64,000 nt of DNA from Pycnopodia helianthoides (Eukaryota; Echinodermata; Asteroidea; Forcipulatida; Asteriidae), in the NCBI GenBank assembly GCA_032158295.1, contig CM063249.1, positions 2,991,195-3,055,194 of the forward strand, given 5' to 3'. The notes under the pieces are model-generated. The model did not search any database. It worked only from the letters and a program-made list of their open reading frames with translations, and was not told where the DNA came from. Below are positions 46,916 to 56,395 of the stretch, piece by piece. Numbering within the stretch: the stretch's first letter is position 1; the number at the start of each line of letters is the position of its first letter. The position numbers and the translations under genes were made by a program.

Positions 46916-47904
46916 ATTCTAAACATAAGGGATCCCAGTGTTTTCAAGTACAAAGGGGAGTCCTTAGTTTACCGGACGTGTTTAGCAGAGCGACATTGTG
47001 GCATTCCCCCATTTTTTTCTATGAACCCTTTTCTTTAATATTTTTTTGCTAAAAAGAGGTTAACCCCACAGCGTAAAAATAAAAACAAAAATTCAGCTCC
47101 TACGTAAAAATCACCCCACACTGTCTCTCTGGTAAGGGCGAGTCAACAAACATGAGAGAGTGTGTGTGTGGAGTTTGTAGTGACATTCAAACCGAGGACT
47201 TACAACAAAAGGGACAATAGGTCCACGTTTGCTATCCCAAAGGAAAACAATGGGGGTCTACGTTTGTCAGGACAAAGAGTTGAACAAAGGAGGGTCCACG
47301 ATTGGAGGTCATTACACGTGATTGTGTGTGAATTTAATCAACTGTTCCCCATATTGTAAACATGGCGTCGCCACAAGCCTCACCTGATTGTACTCCCATC
47401 GTGCAAAGTTTCAAATCCGACTCTTCCCCAATACTTTGTTATGTTATTTATCATTGATGCTATTGCAGACCAACTTGTCCTTAGCAACAGTCATAGCTGA
47501 AGCCGTAGCCGGCAATCCGGATACGGCTGAAGCAGAAGGGCCTGTAAGCTACTTTGAGGTCTGAAGTTGATGAGTAGATGGAGATAGGGTACCAGACCAT
47601 CATGCCCCTTCACCATTACATTAACAGTCCTTTACCAGAGTAAGGCCATCTTGCTTTTCTCCCATTCAACCCCATTGGAACCAAACCGAGACCAAAAGGG
47701 AACAAATAGTCTGATCCCTTCATATAACATGAGGTTAAGGGCAATTATGGTCACTGTGTATAACAGGAACCAGACAAAGCTGACCAAGCCATGGGCGTGT
47801 TTTGGCGACCCCGACCAAAAACATGTTTCAACTTCGGTCATTGGTGAAATGTTTTACTATAATAGTTCTGGTAATGAAACCAAGGATGCCTCATAAGTGA
47901 ACGT
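46916..47904. other. BCAS3 intron; no exon seen
   Basis: 47485-47530 is a fragment of the GGCTACGGCTA family ('gccgtagccggcaatccgga'). 47378-47430 matches the tail of the hairpin module ('actcccatcgtgcaaagttt'). Confidence 0.4.
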
Positions 47905-48185
47905 AATCACTGTAGCCCGCAAGACTAAGCCGCAAGACCTGAGGAAAAAGGGTGCGTGCAGAAACACCGGAGTTAACCCCACGATAAAGTGATCTGGCTC
48001 TTTTACGTGCACTGCCAATTCAGTACACGGGACCTACACATTAATGTCCATCCGAAGGACAAAGCAATTATGCATCTTGCTCAAGGACACAAGTGCCACG
48101 ACCGGGGACTTGAACCCACACTCTGCTGATCAGAAACACAAGCGCTTGAGTCCGGTGCTCTTAAACCGCTCGGCCACGACACGCC
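47905..48185 (-). repeat. tRNA-derived SINE, minus strand, near complete
   Basis: On the minus strand: 'gtgtcgtggccgagcggttt' then 'gtgggttcaagtccccggtc', 'catccttcgg' type middle and a tail. Ends about 120 bases before exon L. Confidence 0.75.
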
Positions 48186-48303
48186 ACTTCCAAGTTTCGG
48201 TTCATCTGCGGTGGGTGACGCAGCTGTGCGTAAAAATCGTAACCAAGTTTGTTAGCTCAGTTAGGCTCGGTTTCAAGATGGCAGATTAACTACTGGTACA
48301 TAC

Positions 48304-48422
48304 CTGAGCCGTATTCTATACACGTCGACATGGACGACCCTTCTTGGCTAGAGGCTAAAGGTCGCATCGACCCTTCCGATGAATAGGGCGTGGGGACCGG
48401 ATCGGACCTCAGCGGCTGGATA
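48304..48422 (-). CDS. BCAS3: BCAS3 exon L
   Basis: Reads IQPLRSDPVPTPYSSEGS, then 'MRPLASSQEGSSMSTCIEYG'. It aligns with vertebrate BCAS3 IQPVRSDPV and the following Ser-rich linker. Acceptor attttgcag|t completes a Ser codon from exon K; donor CTCAG|gtatgt leaves phase 1. Confidence 0.93.
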
Positions 48423-48459
48423 CTGCAAAATATCAACACAGAAACCACTTTGTAATTCT

Positions 48460-48462
48460 TGC

Positions 48463-48494
<32 letters not shown>

Positions 48495-48640
48495 ACTTTA
48501 TTCAGGCATATCACAATACATACAAAATATACAAATATAGTAAAAAAAAATATTTAATTATAACATTATTAAAACCGCCCCGTCCTAATATACTGCAAGA
48601 ATTGATATAAAAATGGAAACCGTAGAAAATAGAAAAATGG
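48460..48640. repeat. Retroelement tail with (AAT)n
   Basis: (AATAAT)n followed by 'actactttattcaggcatat' and 'cacaatacatacaaaatat': on the minus strand, a typical SINE/LINE 3' end. Confidence 0.5.
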
Positions 48641-49164
48641 AAAAATGTTGAATGCAGGAAGAAGTCAAATTAGTCGTCAAATCAGACAAGAACAGCACAT
48701 CAACAAAAACCCAGGTATGGAGCAATGCTGTGAAAAGCAAAGACAGATGGCACATGATTTTTGCCGATGTTACGAGCCCATAATCGGAGCCAAATAAAAA
48801 CAGGACAAGGCAAGGTGAAGGGCGCCCTCAATGCATGAGGGAATACAGTACAATGACGTAAATTTCTACCCTGCACCGATGCATGATGAAGCACTGTATA
48901 CTCGGTGCTTTCCAAATTCTGTGGAGGAACACCGGCAGACACCTCTAGTGAGATTTTGATTACTTGACCTTCCATTATTCTAAGGCCCGAAAATTATTAT
49001 TACCCCTGGGCTCAATTTCAGAGCTGCTTAAGCTACTTAAACTATTGTCTAAACATTATCTTAAAATATTTTTTACTGGAGGGCAACTCAACAGTCTTTT
49101 TTTAGGCCTTATCTTCATGTCACAGAAACAAGATTACTCCATAGTTTTTCTCTCTTTGGCTTAC

Positions 49165-49358
49165 CTCAATGATTTCAGATCGACGTCATCTTGAGTCATG
49201 TCCATCGCTGTCCGGTTGGTCTCCATCCCGTCAGAGAGTAAGGCAGAGGACGTCGATGATAGTACGGTGGTGCTGCTGGGCTGGGGTACTGTCTTGAACT
49301 TAAACTGAGGGCCCATCCACAGGCGTCTATGAGGGCCGGCATGGGTCACCATCTCCAC
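49165..49358 (-). CDS. BCAS3: BCAS3 exon K (conserved BCAS3 domain)
   Basis: Encodes [20 protein letters not shown] then 'FKTVPQPSSTTVLSSTSSA' and 'DDVDLKSL'. It matches the vertebrate block [22 protein letters not shown] almost residue by residue, the strongest landmark of the gene outside the propeller. Acceptor ctggaacag|gt, donor TTGAG|gtaagc, phase 0 in, phase 2 out. Confidence 0.97.
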
Positions 49359-49404
49359 CTGTTCCAGAAAATAATCCACAATTGTAAACATACGTACAAG
49401 GTCC

Positions 49405-49745
49405 TGCGCTTTGCGATCACCATGCTCCGCTTTACAGGGCAAGCGCCAAATTTCTGAGCTAGCTGTTAAGGCGTTGAATGCCTAGTAACTTGGAGTAGGC
49501 ACGCACACAAGCTAAAAATCCATGCGCATGTTCCCTGTGAAATACACTTGACGTAAGCGCGGAATTCCCTGCTTCCATAAGCGCAGATTCTTTGCCCACG
49601 GTAAGAGGGGCATACGTACTGGACTACGCATTCTTTGCTCACACAGCTAGCGCCGAAATTCAGCGCTTCCCCCCGTAAGCAAAGAATGGTGATCACAAGT
49701 GCAGAATTCACAAGTGCGGTAAGCAGAGCCCATGAAACTGGGCCC
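49405..49745. repeat. Compound MITE family A copies
   Basis: 49405-49620 and 49620-49745 hold two joined copies with 'gcttgacgtaagcgcggaat', 'cacagctagcgccgaaattc' and end 'gcagagcccatgaaactggg'. Confidence 0.7.
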
Positions 49746-49788
49746 TGGTAAGTCTGCTGCCACCTAGCGTTTCTCAAAAGTCGCCCCA

Positions 49789-49945
49789 TAGACCCTTTGC
49801 ATAACGCCCAACGCTGCTGGTACGCCAAGGTCACGCACACGTTTTTTACGCACAAAGAACAGCCATCGTCCAACGAGCTGCCTCCTTTTTGGCTCAGTGA
49901 GGGCGCTATTCGAGTGTGAGACGTCATAAGCAATGGGTCTATTGC
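49789..49945. mobile_element. Foldback family H, second copy
   Basis: 'tagaccctttgcataacg' at the left and 'cataagcaatgggtcta' at the right are inverted; interior shares 'gagggcgct' and 'tgcctcctttttggc' with 14262-14435 in reverse. Confidence 0.65.
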
Positions 49946-50013
49946 CCCTACGTGTTCACAGAGGTGGAGCGGTCCAGAAACTTGGGGGTTCTAGAACGCT
50001 ATTAATACCATAC

Positions 50014-50114
50014 CTGAGAAAGCCACGGTTCATCAAAGTCACTGTCGGGACTGCTGTGACCGGAACGTATACTGTCGGATGACTCACTTCTCGGAACTGA
50101 ATTGAGCAAATATC
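50014..50114 (-). CDS. BCAS3: BCAS3 exon J
   Basis: Reads YLLNSVPRSESSDSIRSGHS then 'SPDSDFDEPWLSQ'. Vertebrate BCAS3 has a matching Ser/Asp-rich run ending EEWLSQVE. Acceptor ttggacag|ga, donor TCTCAG|gtatgg; phase 1 in, 0 out, consistent with exons I and K. Confidence 0.93.
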
Positions 50115-50407
50115 CTGTCCAAAAAAACACACACACACACCCAATGTCAACATTAACAATTCCAAAGGGATCAATACAGTACATATAATAAGTGATAGAG
50201 CATCAGTGGTTTTTTAAGAGAGTACTTTGATATCCCAGCTGGGTAGTATGCTGGTGGCATTTCTTCTGCAAGCCTCGGGGGAGCACGGGGTATAACAGAG
50301 CTTAACACAGATTGGCGTAGTCTTTATCTACGATGCAATGATTCCATCTATTGAATAGATGTGGCTAATTATGGGTTGCTAATTATAGGATTCGAACGTG
50401 CCTCTTG

Positions 50408-50640
50408 TCACCGAACATGTACCGTGGTCTAGTGGTTAAGACATCTGGGCCCAATTTCAAAGAGCTACACACAAAAAAGCTAAGCACATCAGCGTTATGC
50501 TTACCAGAATAAGGTTACCAACCAAAGTACAATGTCACATGTACAATCTAAGACTGGTGTCCTGCTTTATTTTTGCTCAGCGGAATATTGCTGCGCATAA
50601 TTCTGTGCTTAAGCAGCTCTATGAAATTGGGCCTAGGTCA
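50408..50640 (+). mobile_element. SINE head interrupted by family B foldback
   Basis: 'accgtggtctagtggttaag' starts a tRNA-like SINE as at 55865, but after 'acatct' the sequence becomes 'gggcccaatttcaaagagct' and runs to 'tctatgaaattgggcc' (50446-50634), a family B element. Confidence 0.65.
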
Positions 50641-50702
50641 CATGAGTAGCTTACATGCTAACACAGACAGACAGAGTGCAAACAAACAATTCAACAAGCT
50701 AC

Positions 50703-51997
50703 TACCGTAGTTTCCTGCGTATAAGGCGTTCGGCGTATAAGGCGCAGTACCCCCAAATAACCGAAAACATATTTAAAGTTCAACGTGCAAGGCGCACCGC
50801 CGTACAAGACGCATCATGTTTTTATAATGAAGAGGCTTGCAAACCCCATTCACGGTTGGTACATCACCACTTATGGGGGGCATTGTGTTGGTAGGACACT
50901 TACCATAAAGGGATTGGAACTTTTGTATATCACGAACGTAAGTAAAACATCGCTTCTATTTTTTTTATTTTGTGTGTGTTCATTTTTGTTTTTTCTAAAA
51001 ACATAGCTTTATGGCTTTTCTTTTTACGCAACGAGCGCGCACACAAACACGTTCTGCTAACGTTTCCCAATGAGTGGGCTGCTAGTCTTTGTTATCAGGC
51101 ATTTTGGCGTGCTACACTACATGCAAGAACTACCAAGAGCTAGAGGGCGCTCTCGTAACAACGCTTTCACAATAAGAACGTACGCCCTCTGTTGGCGAAA
51201 TCTAACAGTGCATTACACGATAACATACAAGAACGACTTGATTAATAAAGACTAGTATGTTGCTGGTGTACAAGCTGGTTGTTGCTGGCTCGCACTGGTA
51301 TTTTTATTATTATTGTGGGCAGCAGCATGGCCAGTGGCTTCGTTCTTCGGTAAGCTTTGTCGAAGCTTTTTAAATTACCAGGGCTTGAATTTGACACTGG
51401 ACCGCAGGCTCGAGGCCAGTGATTTTAGTATTGGGCCAGTAAACTCATGACTGGACAAGTCCGGCGGTCTTGTGTTTTCAATTCAATTTATGTAATGCAC
51501 TCTATAATATAATAGAAACAAATTATGTTCAAATGTTGACTTTGAGTAATGATTTGAAATATAGTTAATACCCTTAAAGACAAATGAGGTAAATCTTCTC
51601 TTATATGTCTTAGTGCTTGTTCAATTAAATGCAAGTTAAACTGTGCAAGGAAGTATCTCAGTTTTAATCTGGTCTTGTAAAATTATTTCTGGTCCAGTAA
51701 AAATTTTGAGACACAAGTCCTGTGGTCTTGTGGATTTTTCCCCAAAATTCGAGCCCTGATTACACAACGAGCATACGGTGCAGGTTTGATTTTTATAAAA
51801 TTATAACACGTAGGATTACTCTGGATGAAAGAAAGGATTATTTTACAGTATATAAAAATGTAAGATTTCCCACACTGGTCATCACAATGAACTCAAGCAT
51901 AACCAGATAAGGCGCACCGTTAGATAAGGCGCAGTGATTGTTTTGGGTCCTCTAAAAGTCAGATAAGACACGTCCTTATGCGCAGGAAATTACAGTA
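50703..51997. mobile_element. 1.3-kb DNA transposon with terminal inverted repeats
   Basis: Ends TACCGTAGTTTCCTGCG and, on the other strand, TACTGTAATTTCCTGCG, continuing YATAAGG. A CTAC stands on both sides (50699-50702 and 51998-52001), possibly a target duplication. Subterminal copies of ATAAGGCG(C) occur at both ends (50720-50805 and 51908-51935). No transposase was recognised. It lies in the BCAS3 intron between exons J and I. Confidence 0.75.
51379..51759. mobile_element. 'GGGCTCGAATTT' element nested in the 1.3-kb transposon
   Basis: CAGGGCTTGAATTTGACACT at the left and 'ccaaaattcgagccctg' at the right are inverted. The interior has 'actggaccgcagg', 'gtaaactcatgactgga' and 'ctggtccagtaaaaattttg'. 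Confidence 0.7.
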
Positions 51998-52050
51998 CTA
52001 CAACCTAAACCAGTGATCAACTGAATAGACCGCTAGTCATAGTGTCTTAC

Positions 52051-52145
52051 CTGAACTATCAGCTGCACTGTGATGGGATTCATTAGTTAATAAGAGATGG
52101 TTGAGTCCACCTAGAGGGGGTCTGTGCTCAGACCAATTCATACCC
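52051..52145 (-). CDS. BCAS3: BCAS3 exon I
   Basis: Reads RGMNWSEHRPPLGGLNHLL followed by 'LTNESHHSAADSS'. It matches the vertebrate stretch WNEL-PP---NHPLLL. Acceptor catgtgtag|gg, donor TTCAG|gtaaga; phase 2 in, 1 out. Only 53 bases separate it from the transposon end at 51997. Confidence 0.92.
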
Positions 52146-52476
52146 CTACACATGGAGAAATTAGATGCCAAGAAAATATCATTAATAAGAAATGATGATA
52201 ATAAGCTAAAAAATAAAATAGCACAAAACATAACTGATGGAAACATCAATGCGCTGTACACAAACCTTTAAAGGGAAGGTGTACGATTGGTAATCACTCT
52301 CAAAATTAATGGCAATAAAAACTGACTTGGTTAGTTCCTTGGTTTGTTCCTTGTGCGTGCAGGGCAGTTGGTTGCCTCTGAGTTGCCTGTAAAAAATTGC
52401 CCTGCATGTGACACGGCCTTTAGGATGCAAGCGAGGGGGAACTTGAGACTTGTGAGTTTTTTACGTTACTACTGAC

Positions 52477-52642
52477 CTCTGTAAGCTCCAGTGGGCATGC
52501 TCCGTGACCCCAAGGTCCAGCCCCGTTTCGTCGGTCTTCCTGCCACCCGTCTGCACCATCTTGGGTTCCAGAGTGTTCTCTGCTAGGTTCCCGTGGCAAC
52601 CCATGATGAAAAGTGAATCGACTGCCGTTTGCTTAGTGGCAT
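52477..52642 (-). CDS. BCAS3: BCAS3 exon H
   Basis: Reads DATKQTAVDSLFIMGCHGNL, 'AENTLEPKM' and 'LDLGVTEHAHWSLQR'. Vertebrates have VVVESLYIISCYGTLVEH--EPR and later SWTL. Acceptor aaattccag|at and donor ACAGAG|gtcagt. The frame requires one carried base from the previous exon, but exon G's best donor leaves none (see findings). Confidence 0.92.
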
Positions 52643-52709
52643 CTGGAATTTTTCAAATGAACGCAGTTAAAAGAGTTTCAGTTGAGCAAAGTAAACTCAA
52701 TTTTTACTA

Positions 52710-52898
52710 TTAACCCTCCTACTGTCTGACCATGTAATATCCTCCATTGTGGTTGTGAGTGATGAATGAACTATGCCAGCCTATCATATCAAGATATCAT
52801 GTGGCACAGCTGTTGTGCCACCATACACCATGTGCAGTTGAATGGTTTCAAATGGTTGGGCAACTCACTGGAAATGGTACCAAGAGTAGGAGGGTTAA
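52710..52898. mobile_element. TTAA foldback family G, shortened copy
   Basis: TTAACCCTCCTACTGTCTGA to 'accaagagtaggagggttaa', inverted ends. Confidence 0.8.
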
Positions 52899-52909
52899 AT
52901 TGTTGTTTG

Positions 52910-53230
52910 TATATTTGGTTTGCGGTAACACCATGTGTATATCTACTTTGCTGTGTAGATTTTGATCTTTAGAGAACTTGTCTTGCTATTTGTTCTACTG
53001 CCGCGGGGTAGACTTTCGGAATTCGGGAGACTTCTCAGTTCTGAAGTTCTGAAAAGAACTGTACTGCTTATTAACTACTACCTGGGCGGAAGGTAGGATA
53101 TCGGCCTGGACTACTACTTTCGCTTAGTGGATCGGGGGACTTCTCGTGATTAACTGCACTGCCGCGGAGTGAGTTCTTTTTGGTCTCAACGTTTCGACTA
53201 GCTTGCTCTAGTCATCGTCAGGTTAAATTG
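52910..53230 (-). repeat. Two-hairpin module, minus strand, divergent copy
   Basis: On the minus strand: hairpin 1 TGACTAG, loop agcaag, CTAGTCG (53195-53214), then AAACGTTGAGAC; hairpin 2 AGTTCTTTTCAGAACT (53045-53060); then the tail 'gatatacacatggtgttacc' (about 52930-52945). The two hairpins are about 130 bases apart here, not 10-25. Confidence 0.7.
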
Positions 53231-53714
53231 TCAACTATTATAATTTAGAGGAGTTTGAAATGAGAAGAACTGTGTGATTTACATGCCTTACTGGTGAGAC
53301 CTATCGACGTAGCATGCGAAGTGTAGAACCAGAGTCAGTCAGTAGTATTTTTGTATCGTCTTCATGCTCTTTATTTTACACAAACGTTTGAAACAAATGT
53401 GATAACTACTGACTACTAACATAAAACAAAGAGACAAATTTGTGAGATTTAATGGCTGCCTGAGTTCAGTTGAAGTATTACGTTTCAGGTATTATTTACA
53501 ACTTGTGGATCAAAATATCGATAGAAAAAAAAAGTATTTCATTTCTTGAACCATCTCAGCTCAGTGGGGCGGCCTGGACAGGATTTCACAAAGCACTAAA
53601 ATTCATCTTAAGTTGTGTTGTCTCATTTCACCATAGTGATTTGTATTGTGACAGCAATTAAGATTGATTCACAGTTAAGATCAATCTTTTCTCTTTGTGA
53701 AATCGAGCCCTGAG
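53231..53714. other. BCAS3 intron G-H; no exon recognised
   Basis: No convincing small exon, though one with length 1 mod 3 would repair the G/H frame. Confidence 0.35.
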
Positions 53715-53930
53715 CTCTCAAGTGGATAGTGCATCCAGCTAAGTCAATCACAAGAACCATCTCTGCCCTCACGGGTACCCTTTTACCCTGGAGTGCAGAG
53801 ATGCAATTACCAGTGTCTTAGTCAAGGACACCAAGTGTCACAACCAGGATTGGAACCCACACCCTGATAGCTTTGCCGTCAGAACTTGAGTTTCGGTGCA
53901 TTAAACCGCTTGGCCTTGATGTTCCTATCC
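53715..53930 (-). repeat. tRNA-derived SINE, minus strand
   Basis: Minus-strand head 'caaggccaagcggtttaatg', then 'gtgggttccaatcctggttg' and 'gtgtccttgactaagacact'. Diverged relative of 853-1135. Confidence 0.65.
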
Positions 53931-54056
53931 TCTAGTTCTCAATGACATTACCATAGAACAAACTGTGGCAACTTTATCTAACTTTCATGAAAAAGCTTTA
54001 CTTTGACAGCTTGAAAATACATTTTAGGGAAAATTCTCTGGTTATTTATGACTTAC

Positions 54057-54364
54057 CGTTCTTTTCCCTGGTCCCCCCTTTGAGCTGGTGACAAAGTGAC
54101 CCCTGGAGCTCCCGAAGCACGTACTGATGCAGACGTAATCGCTGACGGCCGCCGTCTGCGAGCAGGCGCTTCTCGGGCGTGTGGCGTTCCCCGTCATCCC
54201 CGTGACCGCGCCCACCGAGGCTAGGATCGCTGGCTGCTTGATCTGGGCGAGTGGGACTACGGTGACGGGCGGGGGGTACGGGGGAAGGCGTGGGTTGTTC
54301 AGGGCGGAATTGTTGAGGGTACTGGTCTGACTGAGGGAGGAGATCGGTTCAGGGGAGTGGAAAC
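54057..54364 (-). CDS. BCAS3: BCAS3 exon G
   Basis: Reads GFHSPEPISSLSQTSTLNNS, 'PRLPPYPPPVTVVPLAQIKQ' and 'DYVCISTCFGSSRGHFVTSS', ending GGPGKRT. Vertebrate BCAS3 has [22 protein letters not shown] and FCVAAIFGTSRSWF at the same places. Acceptor gtttgtcag|gt completes Gly with exon F. The obvious donor AACG|gtaagt ends in phase 0. A second donor four bases further (gtaa|gtcata, exon end 54053) would give the phase needed by exon H. Confidence 0.93.
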
Positions 54365-54484
54365 CTGACAAACAGAAAGAACAAAAACACATCAGAAAAT
54401 TATTTTCTCTTTTAACAAAACTTCGCACATGTTTCTGTCTGTGCTCAGTCTTTGAGCAAATTAAAAATGAGAACTTTGGGGACG

Positions 54485-54554
54485 TAGGACGTAGGGCTTT
54501 CTGACAGACCCTGGACAGGACTACCCCTTCCTGGGTCCACCAACTCATCCAATA
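54485..54554 (-). pseudogene. Partial duplicate of BCAS3 exon F
   Basis: About 70 bases nearly identical to 54704-54773: the part of exon F encoding LDELVDPGRGSPVQGLSESP. The copy lacks exon F's donor (tcag|gtgagc is replaced by 'tacgtcctacg') and its 5' half, so it should not be spliced in. Confidence 0.85.
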
Positions 54555-54574
54555 AGGGAAAAGCATTGCAATCA

Positions 54575-54690
54575 GGTAAGGACTGGAAACCCAATCCGCA
54601 TGCAAGGTCTCCAGGTCTGAGGTGGGATTCGAACCGAGGTCCACAGAGGTGAAAGGCAGGGAAAGACAACCACTGAGCCAACCCGTGTAC
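54575..54690 (-). repeat. tRNA-like SINE, second type
   Basis: 'aacccaatccgcatgcaagg', 'ggattcgaaccgaggtccac' and 'agaggtgaaaggcaggga' as at 28600-28720. It lies between exon F and its partial copy. Confidence 0.7.
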
Positions 54691-54699
54691 CAAGCTCAC

Positions 54700-54843
54700 C
54701 TGAGGACGTAGGGCTTTCCGACAGACCCTGGACAGGACTACCCCTTCCTGGGTCCACCAACTCATCCAATCCAGCGCTCTTATGGAATCGACTCTCCTTG
54801 TTGACTATCTTTGCCGGTGTGTGGGTTCTTGAACTTACTTGAC
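54700..54843 (-). CDS. BCAS3: BCAS3 exon F
   Basis: Reads QVSSRTHTPAKIVNKESRFH, 'KSAGLDELVDPGRGSPVQGL', 'SESPTSS'. Matches vertebrate VRTHMSPRVVN--SRFQKSAGL and SPVPGLSSSPS. It marks the transition from the propeller to the C-terminal BCAS3 region. Acceptor tcaccag|gt, donor CCTCAG|gtgagc, phase 1 in and out. Confidence 0.95.
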
Positions 54844-55000
54844 CTGGTGATAAATCAAACAAATATGATCAGAGACTTCATGAGGAAAGTTTGTTACTTA
54901 TTACTAGTGTTTTACCTTCACACCAATGTGTGTTATGCACTTTATAATATTATATAGTCTAAATTAGCGCACGTATCTACCAACAAGTTACTCAAGGTGC

Positions 55001-55387
55001 TTAAAGGGAACGTATACCTTTGATTTTTGGAACCGTTCGATTGTTTTAACCCTGTATAAATGTAGATATATACAAACAAACTAGCCTGTGAAAACATCAT
55101 TTTTAAAAGGTGGTAGTGTTTTTGAGATATCGCCAAAAGTCCGGAGTGGTTATGTCCACGCAGGAAGAGTAATCCGCAATTGGAAAACACAATCTGAGAA
55201 ACGTTTCTGACAGAAACACTTCTCAGATTCAAATTTGTTTTCTGATAAATACTGATATATTTTTCCATAACCACATTACTCCGAGGTGAAATGATTCTCA
55301 AAATGCTTTACACTATACTTCTAACCAAAACAGTTTTTATTGCCATTAATTTTAAGAGCGATTACCAAATGTTTACCTTCCCTTTAA
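55001..55387. mobile_element. TTAA foldback family F, complete
   Basis: TTAAAGGGAACGTATACCTT to 'tgtttaccttccctttaa'. Central palindrome 'atctgagaaacgtttctgac / agaaacacttctcagat'. Confidence 0.85.
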
Positions 55388-55442
55388 AACAACAGAAACA
55401 TTTGAGACAGCTTTTTTATATTTGTTTAAAATATAAAACCAA

Positions 55443-55690
55443 TTTAAGTAGCACCTTATAAGGGTTTACAAAGTGATGCGGGCATTCACCAGCCACTACC
55501 AGAAACGCCGGGCAAACCTCTTCTCTTAGCGATAAGCGTAACGTGCATTGCAAAACATACAGAACCTACAGCTTTATGCCCCATCTTGCTTAAGGACACA
55601 AGCGTCACGACCGGGACTCGAACCCACACTCTGCTACTCAGAAACACCAGCGCTCGAGACTGGTGCTCTTAATGCTCGGCTACGACACTC
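55443..55690 (-). repeat. tRNA-derived SINE, minus strand
   Basis: Shares 'gtagcaccttataagggttt' with 853-1135 at the 3' end; minus-strand head 'gtcgtagccgagcattaaga' and B box 'gggttcgagtcccgg'. Confidence 0.75.
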
Positions 55691-55699
55691 GGTATACCC

Positions 55700-55960
55700 A
55701 GTACCTTCCCGAGTCCTATTGAAAAAAATCCACAGGCATAATTACCGAAGAGGGATTTGCACCCATGACCTTTACCATTCTTCAGCTAGCCCACTGAGCT
55801 TTGAATCCTATATTTCATCATCTATGAAATTGTTGCGGTACCTGCTGCTGAAATATAAGGATTCAAAGCTCAGTGGTCTAGTGGTAAGACATCTACTCTA
55901 GAATGGCAAAGGTTGTGGGTTTGAATCCCATCTGAGTAATATGCCTGTGCATTTTTTGTC
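55700..55960. repeat. Inverted pair of tRNA-like SINE heads
   Basis: 55865-55950 reads 'cagtggtctagtggtaagac' and 'gtgggtttgaatcccatctg' on plus. 55735-55810 carries the opposite-strand version ('tttgcacccatgacctttac', 'agcccactgagctttgaatc'). Confidence 0.65.
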
Positions 55961-56235
55961 TTCACAGGACTCAAGAAGATACTTTTTTTCACAGCCAATA
56001 GGCGTCTCAAAGCACTCATTGTTTTTTAAAGGTAGGGTCATAGATTGGTTAGGCAATGTCTTTCAGAATGACTGAACAATAAAGACTCTGCTAGGGACAA
56101 AATGCGAGGCCATTAACAATTGCTTGCACTTATATCACAGATTGCTGTATTTTGTTCTTTCTAATTGTTAACATAAGAAGGAACTATAAATAAATAGTAA
56201 ACTTGCGGTGACAACCATGTGTAAATCTCTTTTGT

Positions 56236-56395
56236 GGGAGTGTTGGCTCTGAAAAGAGCCAGTGTGGTCTCGACGTTTCGAACAGTATACTCTACTCGTC
56301 TTCAGGAGAGGGTTGTTTATCTCCTGAAGACGAGCAGAGTATACTGTTCGAAACGTCGAGACTACACCGGCTCTTTTCAGAGCCAACACTCCTCC
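56236..56395. repeat. Head-to-head pair of two-hairpin modules
   Basis: Two arms of about 74 bases (56236-56308 and 56321-56395) separated by 12 bases. Right arm, plus strand: hairpin 1 CGAGCAG / CTGTTCG (56331-56350), AAACGTCGAGAC, hairpin 2 GGCTCTTTTCAGAGCC (56369-56384), then aacactcctcccaaaagag. The left arm is its inverse (hairpin 2 at 56245-56260, minus strand). Confidence 0.85.

Noticed and set aside
54445..54765. ORF spanning exon F and its duplicate
   Set aside because: Frame differs from BCAS3 and runs through a SINE; it is a shadow.
56321..56395. Hammerhead ribozyme (CTGAAGA ... CGAAAC)
   Set aside because: The core looks similar at first, but the stem pairs through the G that should begin GAAA, CTGA is not kept in the copy at 20680, and no stem III/cleavage triplet could be placed. 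A covariance-model search would settle it.
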